Assembly: GCF_047495555.1 (NCBI RefSeq)
Contig: NZ_CP166866.1
Span: forward strand, 248,001-312,000
DNA length: 64,000 bases
Direction: 5' to 3'
DNA from: Methanobacterium_D sp040373355
GTDB lineage: Archaea; Methanobacteriota; Methanobacteria; Methanobacteriales; Methanobacteriaceae
Part shown: positions 1 through 8,210 of the stretch, piece after piece
How positions within the stretch are numbered: position 1 is the stretch's first letter
Layout: each line of letters starts with the position of its first letter
Notes under the pieces: model-generated
What the model saw: only the letters and a program-made list of their open reading frames with translations
Told to the model about the DNA's origin: nothing
The model's database searches: none
Position numbers and translations under genes: made by a program

Positions 1-163
1 CACGCTTTTTAAGCGCATCTACTATGGGTCCGGCAACTGGAAAATCCATATCTGCTACCCACATAGGAATTAAATCTTCATTTCCAAATATAAAATTAAG
101 CATATCCCACTTAAGGCTATCAGTCTTTTTTCTGTTATTCAACCTATCAAAATCGTATTTCAA
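1..163 (-). CDS. MalY/PatB-type PLP aminotransferase, N-terminal part (partial)
   Basis: Only the first 54 codons are in the window; the gene runs off the left edge. The start is a TTG at 163, preceded by GGAG at 172-175. The N-terminus contains TDSLKWD and LIPMWVADMDF, which are hallmarks of the MalY/PatB class (cystathionine beta-lyase-like, fold-type I PLP enzymes). In these enzymes the WVADMDF segment lies near the cofactor pocket. Members cleave C-S bonds or transaminate; the substrate cannot be told from this fragment. The PLP lysine lies outside the window. Confidence 0.85.
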   Translation of the reverse strand, partial: MKYDFDRLNNRKKTDSLKWDMLNFIFGNEDLIPMWVADMDFPVAGPIVDALKKR

Positions 164-325
164 ATTATATCTCCATTAACAAACTTATAATTAAAGCTAT
201 ATTTGTTAAATCCTTTGTTTTAGTTAAGTTTAAATATGTAATAAATTATTTATAAAACTTATTACATAAGAAGTGGCTACTAAGAGAGTGGAAATAAATT
301 TTTCCTGAACTTAAAAAAATAAATT

Positions 326-402
326 GAGGTTGAGAAAAATCGTAGATTTTTCGAACCTTTCGAAACTTAAGTTTCGAATGCCCGAACATAAAGTTCGACG
401 GC
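326..402 (+). repeat. Hairpin chain in the leader of the DUF2769 gene
   Basis: Three consecutive inverted repeats: GAAAAATC/GATTTTTC (334-352, loop GTA), the palindrome CGAAACTTAAGTTTCG (361-376), and CGAAC/GTTCG (383-397). The linker after the second is ATGCC and the third is followed by GACGGCAC. The chain opens with GAGGTTGAG and ends about 30 bases before the start codon at 433. The same grammar recurs in other leaders of this window, for example at 52625 and 58417. Confidence 0.85.
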
Positions 403-432
403 ACAAAATAAAAAAAATTTGAGGTGATATAT

Positions 433-672
433 ATGGCACAAGTTCCAAGAAATGAAGAAACAATGATAAAATGTATCTGTAATGCATGTCCAACCTACAA
501 TGAATGTATGCAAACTGGAAAATTAGGAGTGTTCTGCTCTGTAGGAGACGAAATAAGATGTTTTGAAAATATGGAAGGATGCAGATGCCAAGAATGTACC
601 GTATCATCAGATTATAATTTCGATACAGCATATCACTGCAAAGATGGAAATCCAGAGATGCAGAAAAGATAA
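433..672 (+). CDS. Small cysteine-rich DUF2769 protein
   Basis: A 79-residue protein with ten cysteines, arranged as CxC-x2-C-x5-C near residues 14-25 and CxCxxC near residues 50-55, resembling the DUF2769 family found in methanogens. The cysteine density suggests zinc or Fe-S binding; no function is established. The ATG at 433 is chosen because GAGGTGAT sits just upstream; an in-frame GTG at 424 falls inside that ribosome-binding site. There is no signal peptide. The leader carries a hairpin chain (326-402). Confidence 0.85.
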   Translation: MAQVPRNEETMIKCICNACPTYNECMQTGKLGVFCSVGDEIRCFENMEGCRCQECTVSSDYNFDTAYHCKDGNPEMQKR

Positions 673-767
673 TTAAAACCTTTATTTTTTTTATTTAAAC
701 TTATATTAACTAATTAATCCATATTATTCTAATTAAAGGATTTTTAGAAATTACATCTTATAATAAT

Positions 768-1478
768 CTATTTAATATTCCTGTTCGTTCTATTAAGTTT
801 TCCATCTATATAATCTTCCTGAAGCTCAGAAGCGTGCTCTAATTCATATTTCCACGTTGGAAGATTAAAAAATGGAAAAACTACTCCTTGAAAAAAATAA
901 TAATAAGCGGCAATTCTTCCATATTCTTTCCAAGTTATGTAATAATAAAGAGGAAACCCGCATCCTTGGGATAATAGAGTATTTCCGCCTCTTGCAGTTC
1001 CATGGTAAACCATTGGAATAGGCCCTTCTTGCCCATTTTTTCCTGCATTGCCTTTAATATAATCTAAAGCTTCATCAAGAGTATTAAATTCTTTACCATC
1101 CGCTTTAAAGTTCCATTTATCATCAGGAACTCCCCATAAAAAAGATTCGATGACTTCTCTCCAGTCAATATCTGTTGTTGCTCCCTTGTCGCTAATAAAT
1201 GCCAATTGTAGAATGGTTATATTTCCTTCTTTATAACTTCTATAATTTGAACTCCCCCCATAATGAACTACTAATGCATTTTTTGAACCTTGTTCATCAG
1301 CATATTTTGCTAAATCTTTAGAATGAGGGTTTCCAGGATACATATCAGGATCTGAAAATTTTACAAACCCTAATCTCCCAAGGGGTTCAATATCTCCAGT
1401 CATATTTATTGTATAAAAATATCCCCCAATTAAAATAGCAATAATAGTTAGTCCTATCGAAAAGTTCCTATATTTCAC
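768..1478 (-). CDS. Hypothetical membrane-anchored extracytoplasmic protein
   Basis: A 236-residue protein that I do not recognise. Residues 7-26 form one hydrophobic segment (signal anchor), and the rest is polar and aromatic-rich, probably outside the membrane. The C-terminal half has aromatic clusters (PLYYYITW, AAYYYFFQG) that might bury or re-contact the membrane. The start is GTG with no clear Shine-Dalgarno. The neighbours (DUF2769 gene, FMN-binding protein) give no functional clue. Confidence 0.7.
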   Translation of the reverse strand: MKYRNFSIGLTIIAILIGGYFYTINMTGDIEPLGRLGFVKFSDPDMYPGNPHSKDLAKYADEQGSKNALVVHYGGSSNYRSYKEGNITILQLAFISDKGATTDIDWREVIESFLWGVPDDKWNFKADGKEFNTLDEALDYIKGNAGKNGQEGPIPMVYHGTARGGNTLLSQGCGFPLYYYITWKEYGRIAAYYYFFQGVVFPFFNLPTWKYELEHASELQEDYIDGKLNRTNRNIK

Positions 1479-1564
1479 TATCTTATTTTAGATGTTATTA
1501 CTTATAAATATATTTTTATTACTTAAAAACTTAGAAATAAAAAAGAAAAATGAATTGTTAAGAC

Positions 1565-1963
1565 TTAATCTACTTTTGATCCAGCATCAGGACCTGGTTT
1601 GACAGAATAAATTTCTTCAACCTTTAATAAAATAGCTGCTTTAGCTGGAAGCTCACTCATTACGCTTTTTGCCCAATCTGCTGCTTCATCAAAAATTTTA
1701 CCAGAGGTAAGAATTTCAACTGTACCCTTAAACTGGTAAGGACATGCTGTAGCATCTCTTGGAACTAAACTTGCTTTAGGATTATTTTCTAAATTTTCGC
1801 GAGTCTTTTTCATATAGTTATCTACAATTAAAATTGTTTTATTATCAATAGGTCTTGCAAATCCAATAGGGACAACATTAGGTTTCCCTTCATGGTCTGT
1901 AGTTGCAAAAAATACAATATTATCCTTTTCAACTGCATCCATCATTTCTTGAGTCATTACCAT
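1565..1963 (-). CDS. Pyridoxamine 5'-phosphate oxidase-like FMN-binding protein
   Basis: A 132-residue single-domain split-barrel protein. The segments FFATTDHEGKPNVVPIG and ILIVDNYMKKTRENLENNPK are typical of the PNPOx-like flavin-binding family, in which the TRxNLxxNP stretch contacts FMN phosphate. In methanogens such proteins probably bind FMN or F420 and act as small reductases, but the substrate is unknown. The ATG at 1963 is preceded at good distance by GGTGAT. It is cytoplasmic and monocistronic. Confidence 0.85.
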   Translation of the reverse strand: MVMTQEMMDAVEKDNIVFFATTDHEGKPNVVPIGFARPIDNKTILIVDNYMKKTRENLENNPKASLVPRDATACPYQFKGTVEILTSGKIFDEAADWAKSVMSELPAKAAILLKVEEIYSVKPGPDAGSKVD

Positions 1964-2175
1964 TTAAATCACCGTTTACTATTATAACAATTGCTATATA
2001 CAATATTTTTCTAAATTTTTTATTGGTAATATATCTAAAAGTTAAGAGTTAAATTTATAACACATTATAACAATAGTTAAGAAAAATCTACATAAATTAA
2101 AAATATAATTTATTAAGATATACATTAAATCATTTTTATAGTACTTTCAAATTAAGCACGTTTAGGAGACTTATT

Positions 2176-2451
2176 ATGGTAGAAATAAAATTTTTAGCAC
2201 GCTTTAGAGATATTACAGGTGAAAGATCTGTTAATATTGATTACAATGGAACTATTGCTGAATTAATCAATATTTTAACAGAAAAATACGGTGATGAATT
2301 CAGGGATGCTTTACTGGATAAAGATGACCAGTTAAGAGATTATATGAAGCTTCTCATTAATGGTGAAGATGTTCAAGCACACGGTGGCTTTGATGCTGAA
2401 GTTAAGGAAAATGATGAAATTGTAATCTTCCAGACAATAGCTGGAGGCTAA
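2176..2451 (+). CDS. MoaD/ThiS-family ubiquitin-like sulfur carrier
   Basis: A 91-residue beta-grasp protein ending in the diglycine AGG, which is adenylated and thiocarboxylated in MoaD, ThiS and archaeal SAMP proteins. The N-terminus (VEIKFLARFRDITG) is MoaD-like. It could donate sulfur for molybdopterin or tungstopterin, for tRNA thiolation, or act as a protein modifier; no MoaE or E1-like partner is adjacent. AGGAG precedes the ATG. Confidence 0.9.
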   Translation: MVEIKFLARFRDITGERSVNIDYNGTIAELINILTEKYGDEFRDALLDKDDQLRDYMKLLINGEDVQAHGGFDAEVKENDEIVIFQTIAGG

Positions 2452-2570
2452 ACCAGTAATATACCTAAACATTAGAAACCAGATATAGTTTAAAACTCTG
2501 TTTTTTACATTTTACACTTAGATTTATCTCTGTATTAAAAAATTTAGGTTATACGAATGGAAACTTAAAC

Positions 2571-2630
2571 AAGATATCTTTGGCCGTCAAACACTCTGTG
2601 TTTGGGGATCAAAACCCATTGGTTTTTGAT
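2571..2630 (-). repeat. Hairpin chain, minus-strand orientation, between convergent genes
   Basis: Contains a perfect 7-bp inverted repeat CAAACAC/GTGTTTG (2588-2604; loop AGA read on the minus strand), an imperfect 9-bp repeat ATCAAAACC/GGTTTTTGAT (2608-2630, one bulge), and the palindrome AAGATATCTT (2571-2580). On the minus strand GTGTTTG is followed by ACGGCC, the same hairpin-GACGGC module seen at 393-402 and 538-549 of the 58-kb chain (58538-58549). Unlike most chains it lies 3' of both neighbouring genes. Confidence 0.75.
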
Positions 2631-2679
2631 ACTAAATTTATTAAAGACGTTCATCAGGAGATTTCCCATTACTAATAAC

Positions 2680-3009
2680 TTAAAATTTATTTCTCTGGTA
2701 TTTATTTTCCATCCTTATCTCTTCATTTATTCTATCTAATTCATTCTGAATCTGTTTAATATGTGCTTCTTCGCTTTTGATATTTTCCTTAAGCTCATCA
2801 TATCTTTCTCTATCCTTTTCAGAGTCAGTAGCATCTATCTGGCTTTTCCAATATCCCATTTGTCTTTTTACTGCACCTAAATATTCCATTTCAACTCTTT
2901 TTCTGTCTTTAATAGTCTTAATTATACCCATATGAGTTCTATTATTCTGTTCTTCCATTTTCTGTCTATTTTTTTCTTCCATTATTTTTTTATAATCTTT
3001 TTGAGGCAT
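2680..3009 (-). CDS. Small charged coiled-coil protein, unknown function
   Basis: A 109-residue protein composed almost entirely of Lys, Glu, Arg, Asn and Gln, with heptad-like spacing of Ile, Leu and Met. This indicates a long alpha-helical coiled coil over most of its length. There is no signal peptide, membrane segment or catalytic motif. No clear Shine-Dalgarno precedes the ATG at 3009, only an AT-rich stretch, so a leaderless message is possible. It might be an architectural or dimerising factor, but I cannot assign a function. Confidence 0.65.
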   Translation of the reverse strand: MPQKDYKKIMEEKNRQKMEEQNNRTHMGIIKTIKDRKRVEMEYLGAVKRQMGYWKSQIDATDSEKDRERYDELKENIKSEEAHIKQIQNELDRINEEIRMENKYQRNKF

Positions 3010-3142
3010 GATTATATATTTGTTTTAATAATTATAAAAAAATTGTTAATATTAAATCAAAATTAGATAATTATTGTTTCCACAATATCTACAGAATTAG
3101 GAACATTTGAAAATAAGAAAAAATAGAAAAAAAAGTAATTTC

Positions 3143-5518
3143 TTATAAATCCTTTGAAGAAGCCTTATATAAAACTGCTTCTAACTTATCAAGGGCTTTA
3201 CTAACCTGTCTATCAAATTCAGTTAGTTTATTAGCTAACCCTCTAAAGTATGGCGCATAAACCTTATAGTACATGAGTCTATCAGGATCTATACTGTTTT
3301 TAAGGAGTTCAGACCTTATTTCATGTACCTTTTCCTCAATAGCAGGATACATTATATCATCTGGATATTCAGCTAAAAATATGCCGTCTGCACCATTTTC
3401 AAATGCATATATAATATGCTTAGGCATTAAACGAGTTATAGATGGAACTCTAATTATTCTGACTGAGTCTGGATAAGATATTCTGTTTATTCCAATATTA
3501 TCGGCGGCTACATAACCAATATAGTCAACAAATGCCAGAATTCTTCTTTCATCATCAGTTTTATCATCTAACATACCTGAAATCATGGCATATATTTGAG
3601 CATCTGTCTGACCCATAACTTCAACTGCTTCATTTTTACATTTAGAAATACATATTCCACATCCAGTACATGCAATTGGATCAACTGATATACGTTCATC
3701 ATGCATATAAATGGCTTTATATTTACATGCACTTACACAATCACCGCACATTTCACATTTAGAATGATCAATTTCAGCAATTGTAGGTTCTATTTCTAAT
3801 CCACCATTTATGAGTTCTGATACTTTAGATGATGCAGCATTTGCCTGTGAAACACTATCCGTAATATCTTTTGGTCCCTGTGCAGTTCCACAAACATAAA
3901 TTCCTTCAATATCAGTAGCAACTGGTTTTATCTTTGAATGTTTTTCTTTTACAAATAGATCTTCAGTAAGACCGACATTTAAAGTATCTGCTACTTTTAA
4001 TGTTCCCTCTGAAGGTTCCATTGCCTCAGATAAAACAACCATGTCAGTTTCTATTTCTACCTGCTCACCGCGAAGAGTATCTTCTACTCTAACAACAATA
4101 TTTTCGCCTTTTTTAGCTATATCTCCGGGACGGCCTCTTATTAATTTAATCCCTTTAGATTGTACATACCTAAAGTAATTTTCATACATCCCTACTGTTC
4201 GCATGTCAGTATAACAAATAATTATTTCGGTATCCGGATAGTAACGTCTTATAAAGCTTGCATGCTTTAATGCAACCATACAACAAACTTTTGAGCAATA
4301 TCTTTTTCCCTCAGGTTTTTCATCTCTTGAACCTGCACACTGAACCATAACAACTCTTTTCGGGATTTTACCATCTGATGGTTTGAGAAGTTTACCATTT
4401 GTAGGTCCGTTAACTCCCATTATTCTTGCAAGTTCCATTTGACTTATAACATCATCATATCGTCCATATCCATATTCTGGACGTTTATTAAGGTCGAATG
4501 CTTTATGTCCGGTTGCTATAATTACAGAACCAACATTAAGAGGTATTTTTTCTCCTTTCATTTTTAAATTAATTGCATCCATTTTACAGACTTTTACACA
4601 TTTACCGCATTTAATACAGTTTTCATCATCAATAGTGTAAACATCTGGTACAGATTGAGGGAAAGGTTTGTAAATTGCTTTCCTCATCATTAGCCTTTCG
4701 TTCCATTCATTTGGAACTTCCACTGGACATACCTCAGCACAATTACCACATGCAGTACATTTATCTTCTTCTACATAGCTTGCTTTTCTTTCAATAAGCA
4801 AGTTAAAGTTTCCAGCTTTCCTTTCTGACGATTTAAGTTCTGCATTAGTAATTATATTGATATTTTCATGCTGCACCGCTTCATTTATTAAAGGATTGAA
4901 TAAACATAGCGCACATTCTTCAGCAAGCTTTTCAGGGGAGAAAACCTTACCTATTTTAATCATGTTTCCCCCAACAGTAGGCTTTTCCTCAATAATATGT
5001 ACTTTAATACCTTGGTTTGCAAGTGAAAGTGCAGTAGTTATCCCAGATATTCCACCACCAATTACAGCTGCAGTTCTCTTAGTTTTTCTAACTATAGCAT
5101 CAAGAGGTCTAGCGTATTTAACCCGTTCAATAGCCGCATTTGTAAGAGAAATAGCTTTATCTGTGGCTTTGCCCACATCAGAATGCACCCATGAACACTG
5201 CTCCCTTATATTGGCCATTTCTAAAAGATAAGGATTAAGAGGAGCTACATGATTTCTAAATGTCTTTTCATGAGTAATTGGAGAACACGCTGCAATTACT
5301 ACCCTATCAAGCTCTTCTTCCAGTATAATATCTCTAATGTTTTTCTGGCACTTTATAGAGCAAAGATTTTCGAATTCCTTTACTACTTTAGCGTCAATAG
5401 AGGATTTAAGTCTTTCAATATCTACAGTATCAGAGATATTTCCTCCACATTTACATAAAAAAACACCGATATCTATACTGCTTTTTGGTGCATATCTTGA
5501 AAAGTGATAGTTATTCAT
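3143..5518 (-). CDS. hdrA: HdrA-like heterodisulfide reductase flavoprotein fused to a cysteine-free MvhD-like domain
   Basis: 791 residues, versus roughly 650-670 for ordinary methanogen HdrA, the electron-bifurcating FAD subunit of soluble heterodisulfide reductase. The N-terminal region (VFLCKCGGNISD, AACSPITHEKTF, ANIREQCSWVH) and the FAD-binding GGGISG near residues 154-159 are HdrA-typical. Four-cysteine ferredoxin motifs lie at about 254-264, 301-311, 588-598 and 617-627. The last ~130 residues resemble MvhD/FlpD (SYPDSVRIIRV, FENGADGIFLAEYPDD), but every cluster cysteine of that family is replaced and this region contains no cysteine at all. GAGGT precedes the ATG. It is the last gene of an hdrC-hdrB-hdrA operon. 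The fused architecture resembles QmoB of sulfate reducers. It is probably a paralogue of the main HdrA with a different electron partner. Confidence 0.88.
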   Translation of the reverse strand: MNNYHFSRYAPKSSIDIGVFLCKCGGNISDTVDIERLKSSIDAKVVKEFENLCSIKCQKNIRDIILEEELDRVVIAACSPITHEKTFRNHVAPLNPYLLEMANIREQCSWVHSDVGKATDKAISLTNAAIERVKYARPLDAIVRKTKRTAAVIGGGISGITTALSLANQGIKVHIIEEKPTVGGNMIKIGKVFSPEKLAEECALCLFNPLINEAVQHENINIITNAELKSSERKAGNFNLLIERKASYVEEDKCTACGNCAEVCPVEVPNEWNERLMMRKAIYKPFPQSVPDVYTIDDENCIKCGKCVKVCKMDAINLKMKGEKIPLNVGSVIIATGHKAFDLNKRPEYGYGRYDDVISQMELARIMGVNGPTNGKLLKPSDGKIPKRVVMVQCAGSRDEKPEGKRYCSKVCCMVALKHASFIRRYYPDTEIIICYTDMRTVGMYENYFRYVQSKGIKLIRGRPGDIAKKGENIVVRVEDTLRGEQVEIETDMVVLSEAMEPSEGTLKVADTLNVGLTEDLFVKEKHSKIKPVATDIEGIYVCGTAQGPKDITDSVSQANAASSKVSELINGGLEIEPTIAEIDHSKCEMCGDCVSACKYKAIYMHDERISVDPIACTGCGICISKCKNEAVEVMGQTDAQIYAMISGMLDDKTDDERRILAFVDYIGYVAADNIGINRISYPDSVRIIRVPSITRLMPKHIIYAFENGADGIFLAEYPDDIMYPAIEEKVHEIRSELLKNSIDPDRLMYYKVYAPYFRGLANKLTEFDRQVSKALDKLEAVLYKASSKDL

Positions 5519-5530
5519 TTTTTACCTCAA

Positions 5531-6505
5531 TTAAAGTTCATTAACTTCAGTAGTTGCCTCACAACAGGGGTTAATTTGTTTTATCTTATCTAAAATAGGT
5601 TCTACAGGAGTTGTATGTGTTTGAATTCCTACTACTTTGTAAGGGTCAGCTCCAAGTGCAAGAGCTATAAATTGAGAAATATTAAGGCATACTATATTAA
5701 ATTCAGTTCCTATAGATTCTCCAATAACTTTTTGGTTTCTATCAAACTGTAACTGGCAGTTTGGACACATATGGAGTAAAATATCAACTTTATTTTCCTT
5801 TAAACTCATTAATTTTTCAGCAGTTACATTAAATGATAGTTCTTTATTCAAATAACGCTGCCTAAAACCATTCCCACAGGTAACTGTCTTACGATCATAC
5901 CAGTCTATAGTTTCAACTCCACATGCTTTAGCAAGAGTTTCTATGACCATTGGATTTCTTACATTTCCAATAGTGTCTTTATGATGAACTTTACAATAGT
6001 GACATGCATGATGTGAAGCCACTCTTAAGCCAGAGAAATCTACTTCTACCAAGTTTTCTAACTTTTCAGCTTTATTATAAAGAATTTCAGCGACATGGAA
6101 AATATTTTTCCTTGAATCCATATCATCAGTATTATATTTTAATTCACAAATATCTGAACTATCAAATATCTTATTAACCTTATTTCTAACATCTTCTTTT
6201 TTATTTAAGATATTCGCTGATTTTTTAAGTATTGCATAACATGTTGCACATAGTGTAGCTATGTTTTTATGCCCTTCTTCCCTTGCAATCCCAAAGTTCC
6301 TTGCTGCAAGTGCAGTTGTTGAAAACTGGTCAAATAAATCAGCATAGTGACCTAAACCAGTGCAGCATGACTGTCTTTCACTTACGAGGTACTCTATTCC
6401 AAGTTTATCAAATATGAACTTGGTTGATGATTCTACACCAGGATATTCTACATTTACAAGGCAGCTTTTAAAGAGTAAAATTTCCTTATCTGGTATTTTT
6501 TTCAT
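5531..6505 (-). CDS. hdrB: HdrB-like heterodisulfide reductase subunit (CCG-domain protein)
   Basis: A 324-residue protein with two CCG domains, the module that binds the noncubane [4Fe-4S] clusters at the CoM-S-S-CoB site of HdrB. The first set is complete (C15, C47-C48, C86, C89). In the second set (C168, C171, C210, C247, C250) the usual CC pair reads T209-C210, so one ligand is missing. It overlaps the 3' end of hdrC by 20 bases and is followed 12 bases later by hdrA, indicating translational coupling. It probably reduces a heterodisulfide-like substrate, but the altered site makes identity with the canonical enzyme uncertain. Confidence 0.88.
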   Translation of the reverse strand: MKKIPDKEILLFKSCLVNVEYPGVESSTKFIFDKLGIEYLVSERQSCCTGLGHYADLFDQFSTTALAARNFGIAREEGHKNIATLCATCYAILKKSANILNKKEDVRNKVNKIFDSSDICELKYNTDDMDSRKNIFHVAEILYNKAEKLENLVEVDFSGLRVASHHACHYCKVHHKDTIGNVRNPMVIETLAKACGVETIDWYDRKTVTCGNGFRQRYLNKELSFNVTAEKLMSLKENKVDILLHMCPNCQLQFDRNQKVIGESIGTEFNIVCLNISQFIALALGADPYKVVGIQTHTTPVEPILDKIKQINPCCEATTEVNEL

Positions 6506-7091
6506 CCTTACACCGCCTTACTTTATTTAACCTATTTTTGAATCCTGTTTTGTCTAGAATTTTATTGATGTCTTCTACATCCTTTTCGGGGAGCATCATA
6601 GAACCTAAATCTAATTCTTCCCTTATATCTTCTAAGTCAATTTTTAACTGGAGCCAGTCTTTTCCATAATCCTTTATTAGATCATCGAAGAAATCATTTG
6701 GGATTGCTCCAAGTCCAAATTCAAGAAAACTATCTCCATATGCTACAAATGGAGCTATTTTAGGTTTTCCTTTTCCAGCATCAATTGCTTTCTGTCTTAA
6801 TATTTGATTAATCTCACATGCGCTGTTGTTTACAGGGCAGACGCTGTGACATGTATAACAATAAAAACAATTCCAGATTATGTCATCTTCGATTAATTCT
6901 TCATCCTTATCAAGCACTCTTTTGACTATTTCCCTTGGATCATAGTCTGTGTGTCTTGCTGCAGGACATACAGATGCACACATTCCGCACTGGATACATT
7001 TAAGGATTCCAATATCCTCTGATGCCTTTAAATCTTTAATTATGATTTCTGCAAGTTCAAAGGTATCTTCACCTATTTTAAGAGTTTTCAT
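6486..7091 (-). CDS. hdrC: HdrC-like iron-sulfur subunit
   Basis: About 200 residues with two four-cysteine motifs, KCIQCGMCASVCP and NCFYCYTCHSVCP, which bind two [4Fe-4S] clusters and pass electrons from HdrA to HdrB. The second half is helical, as in HdrC. The ATG at 7091 is preferred because GAGGT lies 8 bases upstream; an in-frame TTG at 7109 would place that ribosome-binding site inside the gene. It is the first gene of the hdrC-hdrB-hdrA operon, downstream of a ~390-base AT-rich promoter region. Confidence 0.9.
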   Translation of the reverse strand: MKTLKIGEDTFELAEIIIKDLKASEDIGILKCIQCGMCASVCPAARHTDYDPREIVKRVLDKDEELIEDDIIWNCFYCYTCHSVCPVNNSACEINQILRQKAIDAGKGKPKIAPFVAYGDSFLEFGLGAIPNDFFDDLIKDYGKDWLQLKIDLEDIREELDLGSMMLPEKDVEDINKILDKTGFKNRLNKVRRCKDEKNTR

Positions 7092-7478
7092 CTTAAATTT
7101 ACCTCGCAATTAAATTGAAATTAATAAATAAATTTAATGAAGGGATAACTTAAATAAACTACTATTTTAAATATACTCCCTTGTATCGTTTAGAGCTATA
7201 TATACAAGTATATGTGGATATATTGCAAACTTAATTAGACAAATTAGATCACAAAATAATCTACATATAACAATTGTAATAGGAAATAAGTTATTATTAT
7301 AATTAATCCATCATGTTTAATCTTAATAAATTATTTAAAAAATTAAAATAGAAACAAATTCATTTGGATATTATATAACAATAGTTATATATCTTGAGTA
7401 CCTAAAAGTATAAATATAAAATAACATAACTAAATAAAAATATTAAATAATCCAATTTATATATAAATACGTGAAATC
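7092..7478. other. Intergenic, divergent promoter region
   Basis: A very AT-rich gap between the divergent hdrCBA operon and the phospholipase-like gene. I see TATA-like stretches on both strands and a 7-bp inverted repeat ATATAAC/GTTATAT at 7373-7390 with a 4-base loop, possibly an operator. No supported coding frame and no hairpin-chain linkers are present. Confidence 0.6.
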
Positions 7479-8147
7479 ATGATTAAACCATTAATAATGT
7501 CACTTCTTTTAATAGGCTTGTTTTTAACTGGAATAGATGCCGTTTCAGCATGGAACTGGAATACACATCAAGAAATAGTTGAGAGTAATTATAATTCAAT
7601 GCCTGTAAATATAAAGCAAAATTTAAATTTAGATGCAATGAAAGAAGGATCAGATGATCCCGATTTTAGATTTTTAGATTTCAAATATCATGGTTATCCC
7701 AATAGTTATGGTAAAGCAGAAGAATGGTTAAATAAAGGTCAATACTATTATAAAAATGGAGATTACTACTATGCTAGCTACTGCTATGGAGTAGCATCTC
7801 ATTACATTACTGATACTTTTTCTGGTCCACACAGTGCTAATTATAGTGGGGCTGATCATGTCTTATATGAAACAAGAGCCAGCTTTTTAACTCCACAAGT
7901 AATTCAATCATCAGGAGATTTAAGTTCGTCAATGAGTGAAGGAAGTTTAAACGGTAAATCTAACTGGAACCGCTGGTTAAACTCAAAAGATGATTCTATA
8001 ATCCAAAATGATTTAAACAAGGCTACAAGTGTTTCTCATAATGCAATATATGGATCTATCAGCACTTCATACAGTAGTACTCCAGTAGAAGAAAAAAAAT
8101 CTCTTTTCCAAAATAGTTTTTCAATGTTACTAATCTCTTTAATTTAG
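7479..8147 (+). CDS. Secreted zinc-dependent phospholipase C-like protein
   Basis: A 222-residue protein with a signal peptide ending DAVSA before W25. In bacterial zinc phospholipase C the mature N-terminal Trp supplies zinc ligands, and W25 would take that place. Further ligand positions match: D60, H71, then HxxxD at H108/D112, H118, and HxxxE at H127/E131. This is nearly the complete trinuclear zinc set of the PLC/S1-P1 nuclease fold. The protein is probably exported to the cell envelope. The substrate may be a phospholipid or another phosphodiester; archaeal lipids have ether-linked sn-glycerol-1-phosphate cores, so a lipid from another organism is possible. GTGAAATC precedes the ATG. 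Confidence 0.82.
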   Translation: MIKPLIMSLLLIGLFLTGIDAVSAWNWNTHQEIVESNYNSMPVNIKQNLNLDAMKEGSDDPDFRFLDFKYHGYPNSYGKAEEWLNKGQYYYKNGDYYYASYCYGVASHYITDTFSGPHSANYSGADHVLYETRASFLTPQVIQSSGDLSSSMSEGSLNGKSNWNRWLNSKDDSIIQNDLNKATSVSHNAIYGSISTSYSSTPVEEKKSLFQNSFSMLLISLI

Positions 8148-8210
8148 TATTCATTATAACTACTGGAAAACCTCTTTTTTCAAATTATTTTTAATATTTA
8201 CAATTTGGGA

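Noticed and set aside
326..402. Hairpin chains as CRISPR arrays
   Set aside because: The repeated units are not identical, they are short palindromes, spacers are only a few bases long, and no cas genes are in the window.
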